Shown one piece after another: positions 1 through 9,523 of a DNA stretch of 64,000 nucleotides. The stretch is from Prado023 sp963700395 (lineage in GTDB: Bacteria; Actinomycetota; Actinomycetes; S36-B12; CAIYMF01), in assembly GCA_963700395.1 (NCBI GenBank), contig CAVOXI010000001.1, forward strand, positions 558,001-622,000, given 5' to 3'. The notes beneath the pieces are model-generated. The model saw only the letters and a program-made list of their open reading frames with translations, was not told the origin of the DNA and made no database searches. The position numbers and the translations under genes are program-made. Position 1 is the first letter of the stretch. Every line of letters begins with the position of its first letter.

Positions 1-823
1 AGGTGACGGGGGCCGACACGGTCGCCTGCGCCACCGCCCGCAGCGACCATGCCGAGCGGATCGTGCGGTCGCGCGCGTTCTGGTTGTAGTCGACGAAGAC
101 CGTCGTGCCGCGCTCCTCCTTCCACCACCGGGTGGTGACCCGACCCGGCATCCTGCGCTCGAGCTCCCGGCCGATCGCGATGGCCGCGTGGCGCATCTCG
201 GTGAAGGTCCACCTCGGCTGGATCCGGACGTAGATGTGGACCCCGCGACCTCCCGATGTCTTCGGGTAGCCGATCCAGCCGAGCTCGTCGAGCAGCCCGC
301 GCAGCTCGAGGGCCACGGTCACCGAGTCGTCGAAGTCCGTTCCCGGCTGCGGGTCGAGGTCGATGCGCAGCTCGTCGGGATGCTCCACGTCGCCGGAGCG
401 CACAGGCCAGGGGTGGAAGGTGATCGTGCCCAGCTGCGCCGCCCAGACGATCGTTGCCGGCGTGTGCGGGCAGACCTCGTCGGCGGTGCGTCCGGACGGG
501 AAGGCGATCCGTGCGGTACGGACCCAGTCGGGCGCCCCGGTCGGCACGCGCTTCTGGTAGAACGCCTCCCCCTTGAAGCCCTCGCGGGTGCTCAGCTTGG
601 CCCCGGGGACGACTCCCCCCGGCCAGCGCTCCAGAGTGGTCGGCCGGTCGCGCAGCGCACGCAGCATCACGTCGCCGACGGCCGCGTAGTAGTCGATGAC
701 CTCGAGCTTGGTGATGGGCCCTCCCGGGGCCTCCGGGAAGTACGGCTTGTCCGGGTTGCTCACCCGGATCTCGTGGCCGTCGACCTCACGGACCACCGGT
801 GCTCCGAACGCGTCCTTCGCCAT
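1..823 (-). CDS. LigD-type DNA polymerase/primase domain protein, 3' part cut by window edge
   Basis: The reading frame starts at ATG 823 and runs off the left edge, giving about 274 residues. It begins MAKDAFGAPVVREVDG, and further on holds the stretch GYPKTSGGRGVHIYVRI (bases about 225-275), typical of the archaeo-eukaryotic primase-like polymerase domain of LigD. LELRGLLDELGW and ELRIDLDPQPGTDFDD, carrying likely catalytic Asp residues, lie just before it. This domain adds nucleotides during Ku-dependent end joining. Whether a ligase or nuclease domain follows cannot be seen; many actinobacteria carry the polymerase as a stand-alone gene. It is divergent from msrB, 65 bases away. Confidence 0.85.
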   Translation of the reverse strand, partial: MAKDAFGAPVVREVDGHEIRVSNPDKPYFPEAPGGPITKLEVIDYYAAVGDVMLRALRDRPTTLERWPGGVVPGAKLSTREGFKGEAFYQKRVPTGAPDWVRTARIAFPSGRTADEVCPHTPATIVWAAQLGTITFHPWPVRSGDVEHPDELRIDLDPQPGTDFDDSVTVALELRGLLDELGWIGYPKTSGGRGVHIYVRIQPRWTFTEMRHAAIAIGRELERRMPGRVTTRWWKEERGTTVFVDYNQNARDRTIRSAWSLRAVAQATVSAPVT

Positions 824-876
824 CCGCTGAACGCTAGCGGCCCGACGTCCCACGCGCAGGATCCTGCGGACGCGCC

Positions 877-882
877 TACCGT
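877..882 (+). promoter_or_regulatory. -10 box of msrB (leaderless arrangement)
   Basis: TACCGT lies exactly 6 bases before the msrB ATG, with no Shine-Dalgarno sequence between. This fits a sigma-70-type -10 element and a transcript starting at or next to the start codon. Confidence 0.5.
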
Positions 883-888
883 TGGGGC

Positions 889-1329
889 ATGAGCCACCAC
901 GTCCCCGCCACCCGTCCCGATGGAACGCCCTACGAGGTCGCGCTCACCGAGGAGGAGTGGGCGGCGCGGCTGACCCCGGAGGAGCGCAAGGTGCTGCGCG
1001 AGGGTGGGACCGAGCGCCCCTTCGCCGGCGAGTACACCGACACCAAGGCGGTCGGGGTCTACTCCTGTCGGGCATGCGGTGCGGAGCTCTTCCGCAGTGA
1101 GACCAAGTTCGACTCGCACTGCGGCTGGCCGTCGTTCTTCTCCCCGTTGGCCGGCGACGCGATCGTGGAGATCGAGGACCGGTCCATGGGCATGAAGCGG
1201 ACCGAGGTGCGCTGTGCCGCCTGCGGCTCCCACCTCGGCCACGTGTTCGCCGGTGAGGGCTACGGCACCCCGACGGACCTGCGCTACTGCATCAACTCGA
1301 TCAGCCTGCGCCTCACGAACGAGGGCTGA
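889..1329 (+). CDS. msrB: peptide-methionine (R)-S-oxide reductase MsrB
   Basis: This cytoplasmic repair enzyme reduces the R-sulfoxide of methionine in proteins, using thioredoxin or a similar donor. At 146 residues it is full length for a single-domain MsrB. Two CxxC pairs (C60/C63 and C109/C112) form the structural zinc site. HCGWPSF (C78) and RYCINS near the C terminus (catalytic C134) are the family signatures. The start has no ribosome site but a TACCGT box 6 bases upstream. It is convergent with hemQ, whose stop lies 10 bases beyond. The msrB-heme gene proximity is, as I recall, also seen in M. tuberculosis. Confidence 0.97.
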   Translation: MSHHVPATRPDGTPYEVALTEEEWAARLTPEERKVLREGGTERPFAGEYTDTKAVGVYSCRACGAELFRSETKFDSHCGWPSFFSPLAGDAIVEIEDRSMGMKRTEVRCAACGSHLGHVFAGEGYGTPTDLRYCINSISLRLTNEG

Positions 1330-1338
1330 CCCCACCCC

Positions 1339-2058
1339 TCAGTTCGGCGCCCGAGCGAGCAGGGCATCAGCGGCATCCACCTCGACACGGTGGCCGGTGT
1401 AGAACGGGACCTCCTCGCGCACGTGCCGCCGGGCCGTCGAGCCGCGCAGGTGCCTCATGAGGTCCACGATCCGGTGCAGCTCGTCGGCCTCGAAGGCCAG
1501 CAGCCACTCGTAGTCACCGAGGGCGAACGCCGCCACCGTGTTGGCCCGCACGTCCGGGTAGTCCCGACCCATCTGCCCGTGCTCCACGAGCATCGCGCGC
1601 CGCTCGGACTCCTCGAGCAGGTACCACTCGTAGGACCGGACGAACGGGTAGACGCACACCCAGTCACGGGCCCGCTCCTCGGCGAGGAACGCCGGGATGT
1701 GCGAGCGGTTGAACTCCGCCGGCCGGTGCAGGGCCATCTGGGACCAGACCGGCTCGAGCCGCTCACCGGCGACCTCAGCGACCGCCCGGTAGGCGGATTG
1801 GAGCGACTCGGCCGACGGGCCGTGCCACCACAGCATCAGGTCGGCATCACCGCGAAGCCCGCCCACGTCGTAGGCGCCGCGCAGGACCACGTCCTGCGTC
1901 GCCGCGCCGGCCACCACGGAGGCCAGGTCACCATGCCCGATCGGTCCGCCCGGCACGAGCCGGTACACCGACCACATGGTGTAGCGGATCTGCTCGTTGA
2001 GCTCGCGCGCGGCCTTCCCCTGGTCGGGGCGCTTGCCTGAGTCGTTCGGATCAGACAC
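1339..2058 (-). CDS. hemQ: coproheme decarboxylase HemQ (ChdC)
   Basis: HemQ oxidatively decarboxylates coproheme to heme b with peroxide, the last step of the coproporphyrin-dependent route of Gram-positive bacteria. At 239 residues it fits the chlorite-dismutase-like family. YPFVRSYEWYLL (residues about 137-148) holds the candidate catalytic Tyr, and H160 in VEHG is the likely proximal heme ligand. GTG 2058 was chosen because GGAGG sits 5 bases before it and the frame upstream lies inside hemY. Its start overlaps the end of hemY by 8 bases, so hemE-hemY-hemQ are probably one operon with coupled translation. Confidence 0.95.
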   Translation of the reverse strand: MSDPNDSGKRPDQGKAARELNEQIRYTMWSVYRLVPGGPIGHGDLASVVAGAATQDVVLRGAYDVGGLRGDADLMLWWHGPSAESLQSAYRAVAEVAGERLEPVWSQMALHRPAEFNRSHIPAFLAEERARDWVCVYPFVRSYEWYLLEESERRAMLVEHGQMGRDYPDVRANTVAAFALGDYEWLLAFEADELHRIVDLMRHLRGSTARRHVREEVPFYTGHRVEVDAADALLARAPN

Positions 2059-3563
2059 GTGGACCTCCAGGGGTGGGCACCAGGGCGTGGGCGACGCGGC
2101 CGGCCGCCTCGTAGGCCGAACCGACGCAGGCAGCGACGCCCACGCCGTCGTAGGACGCTCCGCACAGGGCGAGGCTGGGCTGGTCCCGAAGGCCCTGCGT
2201 GATCCGCGCCAAGCGCGCCCGGTGGCCCACCGCGTACTGCGGCAGGGCCCCGCCCCAGCGCGTGACACGGCTGTCGATGGGCGCTCCCTGGATCCCGAGG
2301 AGGTGCGCAAGGTCGATCCTGACAACGTCGACGAGCTCCTCGTCGGTCCGCTGCAGGACCTCGGTGTCGCCGTGCCGGCCCACCGAGACACGCAGGAGGC
2401 GCAGGCCCTCGCGCTCGGCCGCATCGCCGAGCCACGCCCACTTGCGATCGAGGTACGTCAGCGCCTTGACGATCCGGCCCTCGACGGGCGGGATCAGCAG
2501 GCCCGACCCGCTGAGGGCCGAGGGCACATCGCGTCGTGCGGTACGCCAGTGCGATCACGGCCACGCTGGCTGCCTCGATCGCGGAGAGCTCCAGGGCCAC
2601 GTCGGGGACGACGTCAGCCAGCAGCCGCGCGGCTGGGCTCGCGGGAGTGGCGATGATGACACCGTCGGCGTGGATCACCTCGGGCGCAGAGGTCGGCCCG
2701 ACCTCCACCTCCCAACCGGCCTCCGTGGCGGTGAGGCCCCGGACCGTCGTCCGCGTGCGGATCTGGACGCCACTGCCCACGAGCGCGGCGGCCATCGCGC
2801 CGGGAACTCGCCCGACGCCGCCGACGACGCCGCGGAAGGGCAGGCCGCGACGAGCTCCGGCGGCCTCCATGCCGCCCCCGGCCACGCGCTGCGTGGCGCT
2901 GAGCAGCGACCTGTCGTGGCGCAGCTCGCGGAACAGCGCTGGCATCGTGGCCTGCATCGACAGTGCGTCCGCCCGTCCCGCGTAGACCCCGCCGAGCAGG
3001 GGTTCGACCAGCCGGTCCACCACCTCGCGGCCCACGCGCGCGGAGATGAACTCCCCCACGGAGACGTCCTGCCCGAGCTCCGTGGCGGGGATCACACGGT
3101 CCAGCGGCACACGCAGGAGCCCGGCGGGCGACAGGACCTCGCTGGCTGCCAGGGAGCGCAGGTCAGTGGGGATGCCCATGAACTGGCCACGTGGCATCGT
3201 CCGGATCCGGCCGCGGCTGAAGACCGAGGCCTGGAACACGGCGGGCGTGACAAGGTCGCTCTCGAGCCCCACCTCACGAGCCAGGCGGAGGGCCTCGGGG
3301 CGGCTGGCGACGAAGGACTCGGCACCCTGGTCCACGGGGATGCCTGCGAGGTCGCTGACCGAGAGCTTGCCACCGACATGGGCGGAGGCCTCGAGCAGCG
3401 TGACCTCGATCTCCGAATGGGTGCGCACCAGGTACCACGCAGCGGCCAGTCCGGAGATGCCGCCACCGACCACGACCACGTGCCTGCGCGGCGCCGGATC
3501 CGGCGCTGGATCGGACGAAGCGGCCGATGCTCCCGTCCTGCGGGGGGTTCTCTTGGCTGTCAC
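2051..3563 (-). CDS. hemY: coproporphyrinogen III oxidase HemY/CgoX (protoporphyrinogen-oxidase family), frame broken near 2530
   Basis: A FAD enzyme that oxidizes coproporphyrinogen III to coproporphyrin III, between hemE and hemH/hemQ in the pathway. The N terminus has the dinucleotide fold VVVVGGGISGLAAAWYL, and VDQGAESFVASRPEAL follows, typical of the family. As written the frame shifts at about 2530, after SVAVIALAYRTT. The correct C terminus (DVPSALSGSGLLIPP onward to stop 2051) is in another frame. Adding one CG to the CGCG run restores RTTRDVPSAL, so an assembly error is likelier than a pseudogene. Start: GTG 3563 taken; ATG 3614, overlapping hemE, is an alternative adding 17 residues. 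Confidence 0.9.
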
Positions 3564-3597
3564 GGGACCACTGTCCCATCCCCCGCCCTCACCGGGA

Positions 3598-4764
3598 TCA
3601 CCCGACCCGCTCATTCCCACCCGCCGCGGGCACCGGACCGCTGGCATGGACCCGCTCGACGATCCGGGTCAGAACCTCGGGATCGGTGTCGGGAAGGACC
3701 CCGTGCCCGAGGTTGAAGATGTGCCCGCGTCCGCTGCGCCGCGCGGCGCGCAGCACCCCGTCGACGCGCTGGGCCACAGCCTCCGGGCTGGCCCGCACCA
3801 CCGCCGGGTCCAGGTTGCCCTGCAGGGCCGCACCGGGACGCACCCGCGCGGCCGCGGCGTCCAGCGGCACCCGGAAGTCGACGCCCATGACCTCGGATCC
3901 GGCCTGGGACATCGTGGCGAGCAGCTCGCCGGTGCCGACGCCGAAGAGGATCCGGGGGACACCATGCACCGCTGCCAGATCATCGACGTAGGACAGCGCG
4001 GTGCGCACGTGCGGCAGGACCAGGGCCTCGTAGTCAGCGGCCGGCAGCGCTCCGGCCCACGAGTCGAAGAGCTGGACGGCGCTGGCCCCGGCGAGGACCT
4101 GCATCCGCAGGAACGCCCCGGCAATGCGCGCCAGCCGGCCCGCGAGGTCGTTCCAGAGCTCCGGCTCGGAGTACATGAGCGCCTTGGTGCGGGCGTGGTC
4201 CCGGCTGGGCCCGCCCTCGATCAGGTAGCTGGCCAGGGTGAACGGCGCGCCGGCGAACCCGATCAGGGGCGTGCCGCCCAGGGGTCCGGTGGGCCCGGCA
4301 AGGAGGCGCACAGCCTCCAGCACCGGCGCCACATCCTCGTCCGTGAGGTCCCGAAGCGCCGCAACGCCCGCCGAGTCCCTGATCGGCTCGGCCACGACAG
4401 GTCCCACGCCGGGCACGATGTCGAGGTCGACCCCGATGGCCTTGAGCGGCACCACGATGTCGGAGAAGAAGATGGCCGCGTCGACGTCGTGGCGGCGGAC
4501 GGGCTGGTGGGTGATCTCGACGACCAGCTCGGGGGTGAAGCAGGACTCCAGCATCACGGTGCCCTCGCGGACCTTGCGGTACTCCGGCAGCGAGCGACCC
4601 GCCTGGCGCATGAACCAGACCGGGGTGCGCTCGACGTCCTGCCCGCGCGCCGCACGCAGGAGCACGGCCTCAGCGGTCCGGCCGGCCACCAGGGGGTGGT
4701 CCCGGCCGAGCAGTGCGACGGGCTTCGGGCGTTCGGCGATCGGGCTGGCCAGGGATGCGGTCAC
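3598..4764 (-). CDS. hemE: uroporphyrinogen decarboxylase
   Basis: HemE removes four acetate carboxyls from uroporphyrinogen III to give coproporphyrinogen III in the cytoplasm. The 388-residue protein has WFMRQAGR (50-57) with the substrate-binding Arg, FFSDI (99-103) with the key Asp, GFAGAPFTLASYL, GNLDP and the C-terminal HIFNLGHGVLPDTDP, all family signatures. The N terminus is about 25 residues longer than compact homologues. GTG start; no strong ribosome site is visible. First gene of the hemE-hemY-hemQ run. The next gene on the other side starts about 190 bases away in the opposite direction, so this gap holds two promoters. Confidence 0.97.
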   Translation of the reverse strand: MTASLASPIAERPKPVALLGRDHPLVAGRTAEAVLLRAARGQDVERTPVWFMRQAGRSLPEYRKVREGTVMLESCFTPELVVEITHQPVRRHDVDAAIFFSDIVVPLKAIGVDLDIVPGVGPVVAEPIRDSAGVAALRDLTDEDVAPVLEAVRLLAGPTGPLGGTPLIGFAGAPFTLASYLIEGGPSRDHARTKALMYSEPELWNDLAGRLARIAGAFLRMQVLAGASAVQLFDSWAGALPAADYEALVLPHVRTALSYVDDLAAVHGVPRILFGVGTGELLATMSQAGSEVMGVDFRVPLDAAAARVRPGAALQGNLDPAVVRASPEAVAQRVDGVLRAARRSGRGHIFNLGHGVLPDTDPEVLTRIVERVHASGPVPAAGGNERVG

Positions 4765-4950
4765 GTGCTGAATGGTCCCATGGCGCGACCGATCCCGCGT
4801 CGCACGGATCCGGCGTCAGGCGCCCAACCGGGTCATCCGGTCACCGGTCCGGGACCTTTGGACCACGCGACAGAAGTTACCGGTCAGTAGGCTTGCACCA
4901 GCATGCCGGGTGAATCGTGCCCGGCGCCCAGACAGTTGGAGGCGGTTGGT

Positions 4951-6041
4951 GTGAGTTCGCTGTTGATGACGGGTTTCCCGGGGTTCCTCGGATCGGCGTT
5001 GCTGCCGAGGATCCTGGCGCGACGCGAGGGCGTGAATGCCGTGTGCCTCGTGCAGCCGCACTACGTGCCGATGGCGACCCAGCGCATCGCAGAGATCGAG
5101 GCCGCGCATCCGCACACCAAGGACCGGATCAGCCTCGTCGAGGGTGACATCACCGCCCCCGGACTGGGCATCGACTACGTCGATCGCGCCCGCGTCCTGG
5201 GCGTGACCGAGGTCTGGCACCTCGCCGCCGTGTACGACCTGGCCGTGCCGGAGGAGGTCGCCCGCCGCGTCAACGTGGAGGGCACCGCCCACGTCATCGA
5301 GTTCTGCCTGGCGCGCAAGGAGTTCACCCGCCTGCAGTACGTGAGCACCTGCTACGTCAGCGGTGACTTCGACGGTGAGTTCCCGGAGGACGACCTCGAC
5401 CTCGGGCAGGGCTTCCTCAACCACTACGAGTCCACGAAGTTCGAGGCCGAGGTGCTCGTGCGCCGGGCGATGAAGTCCGGGCTCCCGGCCAGCATCTACC
5501 GGCCCGGAGTCGTCGTTGGCGACTCCCACACGGGCGAGACCCAGAAGTACGACGGCCCCTACTTCCTCGCGGGCTTCATGAAGAAGCAGCTCTCAGTGGC
5601 CTTCGTGCCCGCCGTCGGCGACGCCGACAAGGTCCGGTTCGGCCTCGTGCCGCGCGACTACGTCATCGACGCCATGGATGCCCTGTCCGTGATGGACAAG
5701 TCGCTGGGCCGCACGTACGCCCTCACCGATCCGAACCCGCCCACGGCCCGGGAGCTGGTCGACGTCTTCGCCAAGCACCTCGGCAAGAAGGTGGTCTGGG
5801 TGCCGCTGCCCCTGGGACTCACCCACGCCATCGTCGGCGGCGTGCCGGGGCTGGAGGGCCTGCTGGGACTCCCGGCCGAGGGGCTGGACTACTTCGCCTA
5901 CCGGACGTCCACACGACCACCAACGCCGTCGCGGACCTCGAGGGGACGGGCGTCTCCTGCCCACCGTTCGCCGAGTACGCCGGCACCCTGCTGGACTTCA
6001 TGGTCGCCCATCCCGAGTTCGACTCCGCGGCGATGACCTGA
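4951..6041 (+). CDS. extended SDR / thioester-reductase-like (NAD-binding_4) oxidoreductase, frame broken near 5903
   Basis: The nucleotide-binding motif TGFPGFLG (residues 7-14) and catalytic Y159-x3-K163 (YESTK) place it with the extended SDRs of the male-sterility/thioester-reductase group, which reduce fatty acyl thioesters or related substrates with NAD(P)H. Substrate is not proven. GTG 4951 is preceded by GGAGG; ATG 4903 is a possible upstream start. The frame breaks after LDYFAY. The tail resumes as DVHTTTNAVADLEG and ends at TGA 6041, and one extra C in the CCGG run would join them. About 50 bases upstream of the acyl-reductase-like gene, so probably one operon. Confidence 0.8.
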
Positions 6042-6091
6042 GCCGTCGACGCCGACCCTCCCCCACCACCGCATCACACTTGGAGCACACA

Positions 6092-8167
6092 GTGACCCCC
6101 GACAAGCCCGCCCTCGTCGTCAACGTCAGCCTCGCCGGATCCGACCGGGACTACGACCAGCGACGTCACCTTCCTCGACACGCGACTTCCACCTGCGCCG
6201 GATCGGCACGAACGGTGACGTCGCCGCGGCCGAGGACCTCGTCCGCACGTGGGCCGACGACGCCGATGTCATCGCCGTGACCGGCATCCGCGAGGCCCGC
6301 GTGGCCGGGCTCTACGACGGCGACCTCGAGGCGGTCAACAAGGTCAAGCGGGCCACCCGGATGATCCCGGTCACCGACGGGCACGCCCTGCGCGACGTCC
6401 TGCAGGAGTGGTCCATCCGGCATGTGCAGAACACGATGCCCGGCTACTTCACCAACGCCCGCGTCGTCGTCCTGGGCGGCATGAACCATGCCCGCACCAT
6501 CAGGATCCTGCAGGAGTACACCCAGAACTTCGAGTTCGCGGACCCGCTGCTGCGCCTCGACGTCCTCAAGCGGATGGACGCCAACCCCGTCCTCGAGCTC
6601 GCGGCGAACATCGGGATGTGGCCGGTGCGCCAGCTCCCGGGTCCGGTCCGGTCGAAGGTGAAGGCGCCCGGCCACGGGGTCAGCCGCACGCTGGCCCGCC
6701 GGGCCCTGGATGACGCCCACGTCGTCGTGGCGACCTGCGACGAGCTCTCGGCGTTCAATGTGGGCGACCTCCGCGGGAAGTCGGTCGTCGCCTCGTCGGT
6801 GTCCGACGAGCGCCTGGCCGAGATGGCCGCCCTCGACGTCGACATGGTCCTGGACTCGACCCCGCAGCCGTTCGACTTCACGATCACGGCGGCGGTCCTC
6901 GAGGCCATGATGCTGGCCGCCTCGTCAAGTCCCGCTGGGCCGGCTGACCAACGACGACCTGCTCGACATGATCGTGTCCGCCGGCCTCGAGCCCCGGGTG
7001 CTCTACCCCAACGGCTTCCGCCGGCGCAGCCGCTTCGCGTTCGTGATCCATCCGCTGTCCCAGCGGTTCCTGACCAACGTCGAGCCGCTGCGCACCATCG
7101 AGCGCGTGTCGCCCGGCGTTCGTCATGGACGGTGTCGAGAAGGCGATGGCCTACGCCCCGCCGATGAAGTACGGACGCATCACGGGCATCACCTCCCCCA
7201 CCGGCGACGAGGCCGAGGGCTGGCTCATCACGGTCGGTGGCACGCCCAAGGAGCTGCTCGCGCACAGCCCGGAGTTCACCTACTCGCGCCTGCTGGCCGC
7301 CGCCGATGAGGCCAAGAAGCTCGGGCGCGCAGATCATGGGTCTCGGCGCGTTCACCAAGGTCGTCGGCGACGCCGGGTGTCACCGTCGCCAAGCAGGCGT
7401 CGCTGCCGATCACGACCGGCAACAGCTACAGCGCCTCCGGTGCCCTGTGGGCCGCGCATGAGGCCCTCGAGCGCCTCGGCCTGGCCGAGTTCGACGAGCA
7501 CGGCCGGATCAAGGGCAAGGCGATGGTCGTGGGCGCCACGGGCGCCATCGGCTCGGTCTGCGCCCGGCTGCTGGCACTGGCCAGCGACGAGCTCTACCTG
7601 ATCTCGCCCGAGACCGCGAAGCTGCTGGCACTCAAGGCGGACATGGAGCGGGAGAACCCGCGCGCGGTGATCCACGTCGCCGCCACCCCCAACGAGGCGC
7701 TGCCCGAGATGGACATGATCGTCACGGCCACCTCCGGGGCCGGCAAGCGGGTGCTCGACATCATGGCGGTCAAGCCGGGCTGCGTGATCACCGATGTCGC
7801 CCGCCCCCTGGACCTCTCCGCCGAGGACGTGGCCAAGCGTCCCGACGTGCTCGTGATCGAGTCCGGCGAGATCGAGCTGCCCGGCGACGTGCACATGCGC
7901 GACATCGGGCTGCCCCACGGCGTGGCCTACGCGTGCCTCGCCGAGACGATCGCCCTGGCCCTCGAGGGCCGCTACGAGACCTACACCGTCGGGCGGAACA
8001 TCGAGTGGGAGAAGGTCAAGGAGATCTACCAGATCGGCCTCAAGCACGGCATGAAGCTGGCCGCGATCTCCGGCGTGAACGGCATCTACTCCGACGAGGA
8101 CCTCGCCCGGATCCGCGAGCTGGCGCTGGTGCGTCGCGCGGAGATGGCTGCGGCCTCCGACCGGTGA
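6092..8167 (+). CDS. two-domain acyl-ACP-reductase-like protein (frame broken by about seven indels)
   Basis: Joined across indels, the product is about 690 residues. The C-terminal part (bases about 7020-8120) closely follows cyanobacterial long-chain acyl-ACP reductase: TTGNSYSASGALWAAHEAL, then the Rossmann motif VVGATGAIGS, then YACLAETIALALEG and TVGRN. The Cys in YACLAE matches the catalytic Cys of that family, which forms an acyl-enzyme before release of a fatty aldehyde. The N-terminal part (NVSLAGSDRDYDQ, RIGTNGDV, VTDGHALRDVL, VVASSVSDERLAEMAAL) resembles proteins annotated quinate 5-dehydrogenase. Frame changes fall near 6160, 6183, 6921, 6941, 7114, 7323 and 7376; the first and last frames agree. 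GTG start with GGAG 6 bases before. Between an SDR and a patatin, it points to fatty aldehyde or wax-type lipid chemistry. Confidence 0.72.
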
Positions 8168-8210
8168 TGCGGGCTTCCCGGCTTGCACCCGCACTGTCGA
8201 ACTGAGGACG

Positions 8211-9134
8211 ATGACCGCCATGACCGACGTCCTGGCCCTCGCGGGGCGCCTCCCCCGACCCACCGCCTTCGTGCTCGGCGGTGGCGGGTCGTGGGGCGCG
8301 CTGCAGCTCGGCATGCTGCAGGCCCTCGCCGGGACCGACCTGACGCCCGACCTGGTGGTCGGCACGAGCGTCGGGTCCCTCAACGGCGCCGTCCTGGCCG
8401 ACGACCCGACCCTCGCAGTCGAACGGCTGGAGGACCTGTGGCCCCACGTCACCAAGGCCGACGTGTTCCCCGGCGGATGGGTCCGGGGAGTCCGCACCCT
8501 CACTGAGTCGCGCGCGTGGATCTATGACAACCAGCCCCTGACCGAGCTGCTGACAAGTCGACTGCCCGCGAAGTCGTTCGAGGACATGACGGTGCCGTTC
8601 GTGGCCGTCGCGACCGACTTCACCAACGGTGCCCTGGCCGAGCTCGACTCGGGGGAGCTCCGCTCCGCGCTGCTGGCCTCCTCGGCGATCCCCGGGATCT
8701 TCCCCTGGGTGGAGCGCGACGGTCGCAGGCTCGTCGACGGCATGCTGGTGGCCAACGTGCCCGTCACGGTGGCACTGCGGCGCGGGGCGCGGTCCCTGGT
8801 CGTCCTCGACTGCGGGCTCAGTGGGGTCAGGCCGCGCGCGGCCGGGACGCTCGTGGAGGTGCTCACCCAGTCGGCGGCGATCTACGCCCGCCGGCAGATG
8901 GCCAACGACCTGCTGGCCTGCGCGGGCATCCCCGTCGTCTGGTTGACACCCTCGACGCTCAACGAGACCACGCAGCTGGACTTCACGGCCACGGAGGCCC
9001 TGATCGAGGCGGGCCGACGGGACGCGGAGGCGACCCTGGCCGACCTGCACGCGGTCATCTCGCTGCCCGCCGGTGTGTACGGGGCCCCCGCCGAGCTGCG
9101 CGCCGACGAGCGGCTGAAGTCGCTGATCCGCTGA
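8211..9134 (+). CDS. patatin-like phospholipase / lipid acyl hydrolase
   Basis: A 307-residue single-domain patatin. Oxyanion glycine loop LGGGGSWGALQLG (residues 22-34), nucleophile elbow GTSVGS with S53, and Asp dyad partner D176 in VDGML (the usual DGG/A reads DGM). Such enzymes hydrolyse acyl esters of phospholipids or neutral lipids; no signal peptide or membrane segment is apparent, so it is probably cytosolic. Start ATG 8211 has GAGG just upstream; a second in-frame ATG is three codons on. It follows the acyl-reductase gene by 43 bases on the same strand and could supply or remodel acyl chains for it. Two hairpins follow the stop. Confidence 0.88.
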   Translation: MTAMTDVLALAGRLPRPTAFVLGGGGSWGALQLGMLQALAGTDLTPDLVVGTSVGSLNGAVLADDPTLAVERLEDLWPHVTKADVFPGGWVRGVRTLTESRAWIYDNQPLTELLTSRLPAKSFEDMTVPFVAVATDFTNGALAELDSGELRSALLASSAIPGIFPWVERDGRRLVDGMLVANVPVTVALRRGARSLVVLDCGLSGVRPRAAGTLVEVLTQSAAIYARRQMANDLLACAGIPVVWLTPSTLNETTQLDFTATEALIEAGRRDAEATLADLHAVISLPAGVYGAPAELRADERLKSLIR

Positions 9135-9157
9135 TCCGGCCGCATCATTGGGCAGTG

Positions 9158-9208
9158 CCCGCATGGTGCGGGATGTGCCATTGGCCGCGCTGGGCAGCCG
9201 CCCAGCGC
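9158..9208 (+). terminator. tandem hairpins after the patatin gene
   Basis: Two GC hairpins follow the patatin stop: CCCGCA/TGCGGG with a 3-base loop (9158-9172), and a perfect 9-bp stem GCGCTGGGC/GCCCAGCGC with loop AGCC (9187-9208). There is no T run, as is common in actinobacterial terminators. The mycoredoxin gene starts 62 bases later. Confidence 0.5.
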
Positions 9209-9269
9209 CCGCTGCTCAGGCGCTGCTCGGCCCGATGGCTCCACCGAATCCCCGATCCCAGGAGGACGC

Positions 9270-9512
9270 GTGACCGCGCCCGTGACGATGTACACCACCT
9301 CGTGGTGCGGCTACTGCATCCGCCTCAAGCACGCGATGAAGCGCGCGGGGATCGCCTTCACGGAGGTCAACATCGAGACCGATCCCGACGCTGCTGTCAT
9401 CGTGGAGCGTGTCAACGGTGGGAACCAGACCGTGCCCACGGTGGTGCTGCCTGACGGGACGGCCATGACCAACCCCTCGGTGCGCGACCTCCTGGGTGCG
9501 CTGGGCTCCTGA
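9270..9512 (+). CDS. mrx1: mycoredoxin-1-like glutaredoxin
   Basis: An 80-residue glutaredoxin-fold protein with active site C13-G-Y-C16 near the N terminus, the cis-Pro segment TVPTVV, and a TNPSVRDLL end. The length and CGYC motif match actinobacterial mycoredoxin-1, which reduces mycothiol-protein mixed disulfides using mycothiol. GTG 9270 has CAGGAGG 6 bases upstream. It is convergent with the EamA transporter, whose stop is 11 bases beyond. Confidence 0.9.
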   Translation: MTAPVTMYTTSWCGYCIRLKHAMKRAGIAFTEVNIETDPDAAVIVERVNGGNQTVPTVVLPDGTAMTNPSVRDLLGALGS

Positions 9513-9523
9513 CCCCGGTCCCG

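Noticed and set aside
188..892. 234-residue plus-strand frame at the window start
   Set aside because: It is the reverse of the LigD-type polymerase gene, which shows the GGRGVHIYV motif on the minus strand.
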